Below, one piece after another: positions 7,549 to 18,700 of a stretch of 64,000 nucleotides of DNA. Source of the stretch: Gordonia malaquae NBRC 108250. GTDB taxonomy: Bacteria > Actinomycetota > Actinomycetes > Mycobacteriales > Mycobacteriaceae. The stretch covers positions 124,001 through 188,000 of the forward strand of contig NZ_BAOP01000002.1 in the NCBI RefSeq assembly GCF_000344135.1, in the 5' to 3' direction. The notes under the pieces were generated by a model that worked only from the letters and a program-made list of their open reading frames with translations, had not been told where the DNA came from and did no database searches. Positions within the stretch are counted from its first letter, which is position 1. Each line of letters opens with the position of its first letter. The translations under genes were made by a program, and so were the position numbers.

Positions 7549-8783
7549 TGTCGCTCCCACTGGAGTCGAACCCTGGTCCCGTGGCCCGGTGCGCTGACGA
7601 TGCTGCTCGATCCGCCGCGGATCGACGCCATGCGGCCGGTGATGCCGAACGACAGGCCGAGTCTGCCTGCCCGGGTGGCCGACGGATCGAACCCTGCCCC
7701 GTCGTCGGCGATCGTCACTGTGATCGCCGCATCGGACACCGCCGCGATGACAACGCATGACGCGTCGGAGCCTGCGTGGCGGTAGAAGTTTCGGATCGCC
7801 TCGCCCGTGGCGTCCAGAAGCGCCTGGGTCACTTCGGCGTCGAACTGCGCGGCACTGTTCGGATCGAGGTCACCGCGCACAGTCACCGCGTCGCCCAGTG
7901 ATGCCGCCGTGGTGCGGATGCGTTGGATGAACTCCCGGCCGTCGAGGAGATCGGACTGCCCCGCGGTCGGATCCCACCAGTGGTCGAGTTCGTCGATCAC
8001 CCCACTGGCAGCCGCTCGCAGCGACGGCTCAGGGACTCCCGGTCGCAAGGCGAGGAGGAATGCGATGATCCGATCGTGGACCAACGCGTCCAGTCGCCTG
8101 CGGTCGACGTCGTGGAGGTCTTCGTTCGCTCTGTCTCTGGCGGTGGTGATGGTGGCGGCGCGGGCCGTGTCGAGTCGTTGCGCAAAGACGACGGCGGCGG
8201 CGGTCAGCATCAGGTACACGCCGCCGAAGGCGATCGACCAGAACGCCTGGGTCCAGAACCGGTAGTCGACTTGACCGGTCCACGCGAGCGCGGACGTCGC
8301 TTCACTGAGTGCGACGGCCACGATGAGGTTGACGACCGCGAGCACCGGGCGACGACCGATCATGAGCGAGATGCTGGCGAGTTCGGGCAGCATGCTGATC
8401 CAGATGACGATCGTCTGGCTGCCCGAGTCGAGTTCGACGGTGCGGTCGTTCCAGGCGACGAACCACGATCCGATGATCAGAAGGTAGGCGACCGCGCATC
8501 CGATGGCGACACGCCCGAGGAGATCGGGGCGAGCTGCGACGGCGACAGCGATCAGAGCGAGTCCGCTGGCCACCACCAAGACGATGCTGAGCGGCAGCCA
8601 CCAGGGGTCGACGAGGTCACCGAAAGCCGTGAGGGAACCGGCCGCAGCGAACACATAGAACAGGTAGCCGCCGCCGACCATGCCGGCACCGACTGTTTGA
8701 AGAGTCTCCGACGCCGTACGTCCCGTAGGCCGCAGTTGCGGCACCCGCAGCCGGGGCTCCGCCTGAGGCGCTGTGCGGGTCAT
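7545..8783 (-). CDS. Membrane sensor histidine kinase
   Basis: A 412-residue protein with a ~30-residue cytoplasmic N-terminus, then five or six hydrophobic segments (about residues 32-200). The coiled linker ends in RRRLDALVHDRIIAFL with candidate phospho-acceptor His236. The ATPase has N-box EAIRNFYRHAG, G1 ADDGAGFDP and G2 GLSFGITGRM, all intact. It heads a four-gene chain with GTGA overlaps and lies 55 bp after the small gene at 8839-9186, so all five may be one operon. No response regulator belongs to this chain; the nearest is at 2014-2664. ATG at 8783 is used; the site upstream is only a weak GGGG. Confidence 0.85.
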   Translation of the reverse strand: MTRTAPQAEPRLRVPQLRPTGRTASETLQTVGAGMVGGGYLFYVFAAAGSLTAFGDLVDPWWLPLSIVLVVASGLALIAVAVAARPDLLGRVAIGCAVAYLLIIGSWFVAWNDRTVELDSGSQTIVIWISMLPELASISLMIGRRPVLAVVNLIVAVALSEATSALAWTGQVDYRFWTQAFWSIAFGGVYLMLTAAAVVFAQRLDTARAATITTARDRANEDLHDVDRRRLDALVHDRIIAFLLALRPGVPEPSLRAAASGVIDELDHWWDPTAGQSDLLDGREFIQRIRTTAASLGDAVTVRGDLDPNSAAQFDAEVTQALLDATGEAIRNFYRHAGSDASCVVIAAVSDAAITVTIADDGAGFDPSATRAGRLGLSFGITGRMASIRGGSSSIVSAPGHGTRVRLQWERQ

Positions 8784-8838
8784 CGCCCCATACTTTCACG
8801 CGACTCGGGGCGACGGAGCAGTTACTCCTGGCCGGGGT

Positions 8839-9186
8839 CTAGGAGACCGAGCGGAGCGCGGGACGTCCGACGGTGGGCTCGGGGACTTCGCGTCCGAGCC
8901 ATCCCACGATCTCGGTGAGGGCACGCGCCTGCTCGGCAGGCTCGAGGGCGACGAGTCCGGGCAGCGCGGTGCAGAGAGCGGCCGTCAGGGCGCTCTCGAG
9001 GGACATGCCCTGGGTGCCGACGACACGCCGGTAGTCATTCAGGGAAACGGTCAGCGCATCGAAGGTCACCGAGTCGCCTGCGTGACGCACAGCAACCATC
9101 CAGCCTGCGGTCTCGGCACGATCGGCGAGGTGCACGCAGAGGTCGGCAATCCACTGGTCGCGGCCACTCTGTGCGATCGTGCTCAT
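8839..9186 (-). CDS. Small protein of unknown function
   Basis: A 115-residue protein with a clear GGAGGA ribosome-binding site before ATG at 9186. It has no signal peptide, membrane segment or motif I recognise. The composition (AQSGRDQWIADLCVHLADRA at the start, then alternating strand- and helix-like stretches) fits a small soluble alpha/beta domain. It sits between the mbtH gene (263 bp upstream) and the kinase chain (55 bp downstream), in the same direction, so it is probably co-transcribed with the kinases. A palindrome directly upstream may control it. Confidence 0.65.
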   Translation of the reverse strand: MSTIAQSGRDQWIADLCVHLADRAETAGWMVAVRHAGDSVTFDALTVSLNDYRRVVGTQGMSLESALTAALCTALPGLVALEPAEQARALTEIVGWLGREVPEPTVGRPALRSVS

Positions 9187-9449
9187 CGCTCGGTCCTCCG
9201 TTGATTCGGTTAGTCCTTGCTAACCGTTCTGGCTGGTAGAACGTTGTTTCGCCCTCCTACGAAAGCGTAACTTAACTCGTCAGTAGGAGCTAGGTCGTTT
9301 CTGTGCCCGATTCGCCCACCATTCGTGCCATCACCGTTGTCAGATTCCAGTGGACCACGTGACCAGCGGAAATGTTGCAGTTAGCTAGCGTGTCGCCGGT
9401 TCATTATTGAAGTGAGATGTCCATCACACATTGAAAGATGAGGTAACAC
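9187..9449 (-). promoter_or_regulatory. 263-bp gap holding a perfect inverted repeat
   Basis: This is the gap between mbtH and the small gene at 9186, and the first place leftward of the NRPS block where a new promoter is likely. Its clearest signal is the perfect inverted repeat CGGTTAG-6 bases-CTAACCG at 9207-9226, ending 20 bp from the start codon and just before the ribosome-binding site. The halves GGTTAG and CTAACC occur in IdeR boxes, but there they are one base apart, so identity as an iron box is doubtful. An operator or a 5' mRNA hairpin are both possible. No convincing terminator for mbtH was found here. Confidence 0.45.
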
Positions 9450-9671
9450 TCAGCTTGACTTGTCGCTATTCATGGCGTCGATCAAGCTCTGCGGGCGCAG
9501 GTCCGTCCAATTGGTCTCGACGTACTCGAGGCACGCCGCACGCGAATCCTCGCCGAACACCTTGGTCCATCCTGCGGGGATGTCCGCGAAGGTGGGCCAC
9601 AGCGAATGCTGGTTCTCGGCATTCACCAGAACGTAGAAACGGCCGTCTTCGTCGTCGAACGGGTTGGTCAT
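9450..9671 (-). CDS. mbtH: MbtH-family NRPS accessory protein
   Basis: A 73-residue protein with the full family signature: [15 protein letters not shown] at the start, then [12 protein letters not shown], the CLEYV turn and W-DLRPQSL at the end. MbtH proteins bind the N-terminal subdomain of NRPS adenylation domains and aid their folding and activity. Usual length is about 60-75 residues, so this is complete. It has a strong AGGAGGAAGG site and lies 109 bp downstream of the terminal NRPS in the same direction, so it is either the last gene of that operon or just after it. The symbol denotes the family; the original mbtH belongs to mycobactin synthesis, which is not implied here. Confidence 0.95.
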   Translation of the reverse strand: MTNPFDDEDGRFYVLVNAENQHSLWPTFADIPAGWTKVFGEDSRAACLEYVETNWTDLRPQSLIDAMNSDKSS

Positions 9672-9780
9672 TGCCAGTCCTTCCTCCTGCGCTGATGCGC
9701 GTCACTAGGTCGTCCGTCGGATCGACCGTCACTGCTTTCTAGTAAATCACTGTCCGACCCGCGGGCCGTTGGTTGTCAGG

Positions 9781-12700
9781 TCACTCGAGCGCCCTATCGA
9801 TCACCGGGCCGATCACGGCGAGCGACTCAGCGTCCGTCATCCCGAGATGGTGGGTCTGAACGTAGTGAGCGTCGACGCCTTCGACGTGCGGCGCCCAGGC
9901 TCCGGCGACGCTCTCCGGATCGGCCTTGTCGGCTGTCGCAACGAACACCTGGACCCGCCCGGCGAACGGCTCGGGACGGAGTGTGACCGCGAGGTCCGGC
10001 GCCGAGGCGAAGCTGTCCATGATGGCCTCGACCTGCCCTTCCCCGAACAGACCCATGCCCGCGATCTGCGAACGGATCAACTCGGTCAGGTCCTCCGTGC
10101 TCTCCGCGGTGACATCGTCGTCGAGATCGAACAGAGTGCGCCACCCGCCGAGAACGTCCATCACCTCGTCGGTCGCCATCTCGTCCGCATCAGCGCCGGT
10201 CCGCTCGGCTCGTGCCTGAACCGCAGCCGCGATCGACTCCGGATCGTCCGGCTGAGCGTCCATCACACCGAGGTAGCCGACGCTCTCGCCCTCACGCTCG
10301 AGCCTGTTGGCCATCGCGAACGCGATGACACCTCCGATGGACCAACCGAGGATGTTGTACGGACCCTCGGGCTGCACAGCACGAATCTCGTCGACGTAGC
10401 GGTCCGCGAGCTCCGCGATGTCAGTGAACGAGTCCTCCCCCGCCACGACGTGAGGATCCTGCAGGCCGTACACCGGCCGGTCTGGCAGATATGGCAGCAG
10501 ACCTCCGTAGAACCACGCCAGACCCCCGGCGGGATGGACGCAGAACAGCGGAGCCCTCGAACCGTCGCTGCGCAGCGCGATCACGACGTCGTTCGCCTCC
10601 GCTCCGCCCTCCTGCAGGCGACGAGCCAGTTCACGTGGCGTCGGATCGCTGAACAGCCAGGCCAGTTCCACGACCAGCCCGTTGCGCTCACTCAACCGCG
10701 ACCGGACGCGGGTGGCCGACAACGAGTTTCCGCCGACGTCGAAGAACGACGCCGTCGCACTGACGCGCTCCACGCCCAGGAGGTCCGCGAACACCTCTGC
10801 GATCGCGGTCTCGACCGGATTCGCCGGGGCCACGTAGTCGACCGACGTCACCGCGTCGGACGCATTCGGAACCGGCAGCGCACCACGGTCGAGCTTTCCG
10901 TTGGCGGTCAGCGGCAAGTCGTCGACGGCCACGATCGCGTCCGGCACCATGTACGCGGGGACGGCACGGCCCACTGCAGCCCTGATCGCGGCGGCGTCGA
11001 CCACCACGTCGGTCACGACGTACCCGATCAGCTGCTCGCCGCGCCCGGGCATGTCCACCACCGACGCCGCAGCTCCGGTCACGCCGTCGGCTGCCGCCAT
11101 CGCGGTTTCGATCTCGCCGTACTCGATCCGGTAGCCGCGCAACTGCACCTGTGCGTCACCGCGCCCGAGATAGGCGATGTCGTCGCCCACCCGACGAGCG
11201 AGATCGCCGGTCCGATACATCCGTGACCCGGCAGGGCCGAACGGGTTGGCCACGAACCGCTCCGACGACAGGCCCGGACGATTCAGGTAGCCCTGGGCCA
11301 ACTGACCTCCGGTCACGTACATCTCGCCGACCACACCGTCGGGCACCGGTCGGAGATGGGAGTCGAGAACGCACAGCCCCAACGATGAGAGCGGCCTGCC
11401 GACGAAGCTCGCGTCGTCCGCTCGCACAGTCGCCGGGTCGAGCTCACGGAACGTCACATGCACCGTCGTCTCAGTGATTCCGTACATGTTCACCAGCACC
11501 GGCCCCTCGACTCCGCTCGGGGAACGAGTAGCGACGCTCGGGGAACCGGCGGGGAAGTCGTCGAACCAGCGACGCACGTACTCGAAGTTCAGCTCCTCGC
11601 CGCCGAACACCAGGTATCGCAACGACAGATCGACGTCGCCGACATCACGACGCGCCTGAGCGAACTGGTAGAACGCCGACGGGGTCAACGACAGCACCGT
11701 GACCGACTCGTCCGCACAGAACCGCACGAAGGCTCCGGGATCACGTGCGAGCAGTCGATCGACGACCACCAGCCGGCCGCCCGTCAGCAGCGGCCCCCAC
11801 AGCTCCCAGACCGAGAAGTCGAACGCGTACGAATGGAACATGGTCCACACGTCCGTCGACTCGAACACGAAGTCGTCCGCGGCCGCATCCATCAGTGTCA
11901 CGACGTCGCGGTGCGTCACCTCTACGCCCTTGGGACGGCCGGTGGACCCCGACGTGTAGATCACGTAGGCACGTGCGTCCGGCTGGATCGTCGGTGGATC
12001 GACGTCTGCGCCGGTCCCCCGTTCGACGAGGTCGTCGACGGTGACGACGGCCACCTGCGGCGGCAGCGACGACCAGAGACCGAGTCCGGCGGTGGAGGCG
12101 TCGACGATCACCGCCGACGGCATCGCGTCTTCGACGATGAACCGCAGCCGATCCTCCGGATTCGACGTGTCCAACGGGAGGTAGCCCGCGCCGACCTTGA
12201 GGACACCGAGGATCGACGAGGCGAGATCGACGCTGCGGTCGGTGGCGACAGCCACCAGGTCGCCCGGGAGGACCCCGGTGTGCTGCAGCGATGCGGCGAT
12301 CGCCGACGACCGAGCATTCAACTCCGTGTAGTCCAATGCCCGGGCGCCGTCCGAGACCGCACTGTTCGAACCGTGCTCGGCGACGGTGTCCGCGAAGAGG
12401 CCCACCAGACTGCGCCCGGCGTTCACGGTGTCCACGTTCGGCGCAGGCAGGTCGGCCGGGCCGTCGCCGAGCACAAGCGCCGACACCGGAGTCGACGGCG
12501 CGGTCGCTCCGGCGTCGAGGGCGGTGACGAACATGTCCGCGAATCGTGCGACGGTCGAAGCGTCGAACAACTCTGTCGCATAGATGAGCGAGCCGGTCCA
12601 GTCGCCCGAGCCTGCCGCGAGCTCAACAGCGAGGTCGAACTGGGCGGGCTTCTCCGGAGCGTCGACGGGTCGGACCGTCAAGTCTCCGAGCTCGACCGGG

Positions 12701-15700
12701 CCGCTGTCACCGCTGTCGCCGAACGACAGAATCACCTGGGCCAGCGGCGAGAACGCCTCCGACCGTGTCGGATTCACCGCCTCGACGATCGCCTCGAAGG
12801 GCACTGTCGCGTGAGCGAACGCGTCGACGTCGGCAGCCCGTGCACGCGTCAGAAGGCCGTCGAACGAGTCGTCGGGATCCATCGTCGTCCGCAGGACGAG
12901 CGTGTTCACGAACATGCCGACGAGAGGATCGATCTCACGCCGGCCTCGGCCCGCGGTGGGTGTCGCGATGGCGACGTCGCACTCTCCGGACAACCTCGCG
13001 AGCACCGCGGCCAGCGCGGTGTGAATGACCATGAACGGAGTGACTGACCGCTGGGCTGCGAAGGCGGCCACCCGCGCGGCGACGTCGGCGGGAACGCGCA
13101 GCGGGACCGTCGCGCCTCGATGAGACGCGACCTCGGGGCGAGGACGATCGGTCGGGAGACGCAGCACATCGGGCAGGCCCGCGAGCCGATCGGTCCAGTA
13201 CGCCAGTTCCCCGCCGAGAACCGAACGCGGATCGTCCGGGCTTCCCAGCACACGGTGTTGCCACAGTGCGAAGTCGGCGTACTGCACGTCGAGCGGGACG
13301 AACACCGGGGCACGATTCTCTGACCGGGCCGCGTACGCCGAGATCAGGTCGGCGACGAGCGGCCGCACCGATTCGCCGTCGGCGGCGATGTGGTGTGCGA
13401 CGAGCGCGAGCACGTGCTCGTCGTCTCCGGTGGTGAGGAGACGTCCACGGATCGGGAGACCTCGCGCGAGGTCGAACCCTGCGGTGACGACGCGCTCCAC
13501 CTCGGAGGTGTCGGTGACGACCCTCCAGTCGAGCATCTCCTTCGCGGTCGCGATGTCGTGCACCTGCTGGAACGGCACCCCGTCGTCGGACGGGAACGAA
13601 GTCCGCAGCACTTCGTGTCGGCCGATCACGTCGAGCAGCGCAGCGTGCAGCGCCTCCGCATCGAGCGGCCCCGACAGCGAGACCACGGCGGGCACGTTGT
13701 ACGTCGCGGCATCCGGCTGAAGCTGGTTGATGAACCACATGCGCTGCTGCGCGAACGAGACCGGAATCCGCTCGGGTCGCGGATGGACGGCGGTGATCGC
13801 CTCGAGTGCGGCTCGGTTGCCCGATACCTCTGCCACCAGGTCGCGAACGCTCGGAGAGCCGAACACGTCGCGCACCGACACGTCGACGCCGAGAGCCTCC
13901 GACACCCGAGCGACCAGACGGGTCGCCGACAGCGAGTTGCCGCCGAGGTCGAAGAACGACGCGGTGACGCTCACCAGGTCGGTCCCGAGGACGTCGGCGA
14001 ACACCGCGGCCACCGTCTCCTCGTCCGGTGTTGTCGGCGCGACGTGCTCGGCGTCGGCGAACTCGGGTGCGGGGAGCGCACGACGGTCGAGCTTGCCGAC
14101 GTTGTTGATCGGGATCTCGTCGATCACCATGATGCTCGCAGGCACCATGAACGCGGGCAGTCGATGACGTGCCGCCGTGCGCAGGTCGTCGACCGTCAGG
14201 TCGCCGCCCACAACATACGCGGCCAGTGCGTTCGCGGGCTCCCCGATACCCACGACCACCGCGGACACCACACCGGGCTGCTCACGCAGCACGGTCTCGA
14301 TCTCCCCCAGCTCGATGCGCTGGCCCGCGATCTTCACCTGGAAGTCTGCGCGACCGGCGAACTCGAGTTCGGCGGCGTCGTTGATCCGCACGAGGTCGCC
14401 TGTCGCGTACATGCGGCCGCCGTCGCCTGCGAACGGATCGGCGACGAAGCGCTCGGCGGTCAGTCCGTGTCGGCGCAGGTAACCCCGGCCGAGGCCGGCG
14501 GGCGCCGAGAGATAGAGCTCGCCGACGAACCCGTGCGGCACCGGCTGCAGGCGCGAGTCGAGGACGTACCCGGTGAACCCGCGCACGGAGGTGCCGATGT
14601 TCACCGGCTTGCCCGGCCGCAGGGTCGCCGTCGACGAGATGACGGTCGCCTCGGACGGCCCGTAGAAGTTGAACATGTTCTTGCCCGCCGACGTCCATTC
14701 GTCGGAGAGTTCCTGCGGGCAGGCCTCGCCGCACACGATGAGGTTGCGGAGGTCGACGGCGTTCCCGACGTCCAAGGTGGCGAGCACCGACGGAGTCAAC
14801 ACGAGATCGGTGATCCGGTGTTCCCGCAGAATCGTGTCGAGTGCCGGGCCCGCGTAGTCGGACGCGGGTGAGACGACCATCGTGTGTCCGGCGCCGAGGG
14901 CCCAGATCATCTCGAAGAACGAGGCGTCGAAACTCGGCGACGACAGATGCAGGATCCGCGTGTGCTCGTGGTCGGTGCGTGTCCCGGTGATCTGGGCGAG
15001 CCGGTCGGCGAGAGTCGCCAGGCCTCGGTTGATGTTCGAGGCGGCCTTCGGTCGGCCCGTCGTGCCCGATGTGAAGATCAGGTACGCGAGATCGTCGAGG
15101 TGGACGATTCCGTTGCGTTCGGCGTCGGTCACGTCGTCCTCGCCGACACCGGACGCGGCGAGGTCGTCGACGAGCAGCCACCGCGTGTCGAATCCCGACA
15201 ACCGGTCGACGTGGCCGGGGACCGTGATGCCGATCGGTGATCGGGTGTCGTCGAGCATGCCTGCGATGCGCTCGTCCGGGTGCGTCGGGTCGATCGCGAC
15301 GAACGCCGCGCCGGTCTTGACCGCACCCCACACCGCGGTCACCGATTCGACGGACCTGTCGATGACAACGGCGACGACGTCGCCCGCGCCGACCCCCTCG
15401 GCGATGAGACGGCGCGCGACCCGGTTGGTGCGCGCCTCGAACTCGGCGTAGGAGATCACCTCGTCGCCCGCGATGATCGCAGGATGTGCCGGGTCCAGGT
15501 CGCGGGCGGCGAGCATGTCGACGAACCGAGCCGGGCTCACCGCGTCCGCCGGCGGGGGCAGCACGGCGCCCGCCAGCGACTCGTGCGCGACGAGCGGGAT
15601 GTCGCCCACGCGGCGCTCGGGGTCGGCTGCGATCACCGTCAGGATCTGTCCGAGCGCGTCCGCGAACACCTGCGCCTGGCCGTCGCTGAACGCGGCAGGC

Positions 15701-18700
15701 ATGTACTTGAGGGTCAGCAGGATGCCGTCGGCGGTCGGCGCCGCCCCCAGGTTCAGCGGGTAGTGCGTCGCGTCGGTGACCTCCGCGCCGCGGATCGTCA
15801 GGCCTGCGCCCATCGACTCGGTGTCGGCGTTCTCCAGGCTGTCGGTGTCGACGGGATACGACTCGTACACCGTCAACGTGTCGAACAGCGTCGGCAGCCC
15901 GGTGAGCGCGGTCAGCTCGGGCAGGCCGATGTGCTGGTGATCGAGGACCTTGACCTTGTCCGCTTGCAGCGCGGCGAGGACGTCGACGGCCTGAGCGTTC
16001 GGGTCGACGTCGACGACGGCGGGCAGCGTGTTGATGAACAGGCCGACCATCGACTCGACACCGTCGAGATCCGCGGGGCGGCCCGACACCGTCTCGCCGA
16101 ACGTCACGACCCGGTTGCCCGTGTACCGCGAGACCAGCAGCGCCCACGCGAACTGCAGGACGGTCGACACCGTCGCACCGCTGCGGCGTGACAGTCCTTC
16201 GATCGCCTCGGTGAGGTCGGCGCCCAGCGGTACCCGCAGGTCCCGCGGCATCGTGTCGGCGGTTGCCTCCACCTGTGCGGCGACGAGGGTCGGTTCGGCG
16301 ATCGGTGCGAGCACGTCGCGCCACGCGTCGAGGCCGGCTTCGTGGTCGGCCCTGCCGACCCGCCGAGCGTAATCGGCGAAGTCGTTGCCGGACGAGCCGG
16401 CGAGACCGGTGTACGCCGCGCCCGTCGCGTAGAGCGCGAGCAGATCCGCCATCACCAGCGGGCCGGACCAGCCGTCGAACAGGATGTGATGGTTGGTGAT
16501 GACCACACTCGCGCCGTCCGGGTGGCCGACGAGCACCACCCGAAGCAGTGGTGCGACCGACATGTCGAACGGCACGAGCTTCTCGGCGGCGGCGATGTGC
16601 GCGGTCTGCGCCGAGTCGTCGACCTCGACCACTCGCCACGGGACGTCGACGCGTTCGGGAACCACCGCCACGACCGCTCCGCTCGACGTCTGGACGAACG
16701 CCGACCGCAACGACCGGTGGTGCGCCAGCAGATCGTTCGTCGCGCGGTGCAACCGATCGGTGTCCACGTCGCCGTCGAGATGCAGCACCGCCTGCGTCAC
16801 GTACACGTCGACGGCGTCCGCCCCTGCCAGCTGCGACTGGAAGTAGAGTCCGCGCTGCAGCGGCGTGAGCGGCCAGATGTCACATCCGGGGTGTGCCGCG
16901 CTGATGGTGTCGAGGTCTGTCTGGGTGACACCGCTGCCGGGGACATCGGACGGAGAGAGCCCGACGTCGGTGCGGGAGGCCGCCACGATCTCGGCGAGCG
17001 TGCGCGTCCAGTTCTCGGTGATCTGCCTGACGTCGTCGCCGGACAGGATCGTCGAGCTGTACCGGAAGTCCGCCGACAGGGTGGGCCCGTCCGGGCCTGC
17101 GACGGTCGAGGCGTTGATGACCAGGGGCGCCATCGCTTCCAGCCCGCTGTCGATGACCGACGGGAGGAACGGCGCATCGGGGGCGGGCAGGAAGCCGACG
17201 TCCTGCGCCGACTCGGCGGGCTCGGGTCCGTCGACGACCGTTCCCGATCCGCCGAGGTAGTTGAACGCGATCGACGGGAGCGGCCGTGTCGACAGTTCAG
17301 TGGACGCTCGGTAGCGCAGCAGTCCGTACCCCACGCCGTGTCCCGGCTGGGCGAGTCGCTCCTCCTTGACCGCCTTCACCGCGTGCACCGGATCCAGTGC
17401 CGGGTCGACGAGGATCGGTGCGATCGTGGTGAACCATCCAACGGTGCGCGACAGGTCGGCCCGGGTCGGTTTCTCGGCGTCGGCGAGCACGTCCTCATAC
17501 CGGCCGTGGCCCTCGGACAGGATCGCGACGGGACCGTCGTCGGCGATGCCGACGGCGGACTGCCAGTCGCGGACCGCCGTCGCGAGCGCCGCCAGCAGCA
17601 CGTCGGTCGTCGCGCCGCCGAAGGCGTCGGGGACCTCGGAGACCAGCGGTGCGGCGATGGCGGGCTCCACCCGGTGCACCAATGATTCGGTGGCCGAGTA
17701 GGCGCCCTTCTCGACGCCGCGGCCCGCTCCGCGAGCGGAGTCGAGCGGGTTCGCCGTGTGCGGGGCGCGTGCCAGCCAGTAATCGAGTTCGCCGGCGCGG
17801 TCTGCGGCGTGTGCATCGAGGGCCGTCGCCCATGCACGAGCCGACGACACCTCGGAGCGGAGACTGACGGGCTGTGATGTGGAGTGGTGCGCCCATGCGG
17901 TGACGAGGTCCTCGATGAGGATCGGCCAGGACACGGCGTCGACGGCGAGGTGATGGACGGTGAGGACGACTCGGTCGCCGACGATGCTCGCCCGGACCAT
18001 CGCCCCGGCGGACGGGTCGAGACGTGACGCGTCGGCTGCGTGCGCGGCCACGATGTCGTCGGCGGTGGACATCGCGGACGCGGGGTCGAACGGGCCTCCC
18101 GAGGTGAGGGTCCAGTGCCCGTCGACTCCGCGTTCGAGGACAGCCGACAGCATGGGGTGTGCGTCGACGACCGCGCCGAGCACTGCCGCAAGGCGGTCGA
18201 CGGTGAGGCCGTCTGGCGCGGTCAGGACCATCGCCTGATTGAAGTCGTTCAAGTCTGTCGGTGTCGGTGACGCGTCGATCAGCCACGACACGATGGGCGG
18301 CAGCGGCATCGAGCCGGTCGGGGCGCCGCCCGGCTCGTCGATCATGGGGAGTCGGATCGCGCCTGCGGCTGCGGCACGTGCCATCCCGCGAACAGTCTTG
18401 TGTTCGAAGATCTCACGGGGCGTCAGCTCGATGCCTGCCGCTCGGGCTGCGGACGCGAGCTGGATCGACATGATCGAGTCGCCGCCCATGCCGAAGAACG
18501 AGTCGGTGACGCCGACGCGGTCCCGTCCGAGCAGGCCCGAGACGATCGCCGCCAGCGCCTCTTCGGCAGCGGAGGCGGGGGCGACGATGTCGTTGTCGCC
18601 GCCGAGGACTCCGTCGAGTTCGTCGGGGGCGCGCAGTGACAGCGCGCGACGGTCGAGCTTTCCGCCCGGGGTCAGAGGCAGTTCGTCGAGGACGACGGCC

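Larger units (their letters stand above)
9781..13785 (-). other. NRPS module 15: C-A(Thr)-T-TE
   Basis: C domain with HHIAADGES near 13390 (LCL type, after a non-epimerising module). A-domain pocket by alignment to GrsA is DFWSVGMVH(K), one change from the threonine code DFWNxGMVHK. A core motifs are intact, including TSGSTGRPKGV and NMYGITE. The carrier has FFDVGGNSL. A 13-residue insertion relative to module 4 sits just before the A5 motif and contains a short duplication. Confidence 0.82.

Noticed and set aside
8773..9204. A + strand frame opposite the small gene at 8839-9186
   Set aside because: The leftward frame has a GGAGGA site and fits the direction of its neighbours; the + frame has no ribosome-binding site and biased composition.
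9207..9226. A standard IdeR box before the small gene
   Set aside because: The half sites GGTTAG and CTAACC are six bases apart instead of one, so the geometry does not fit IdeR binding.
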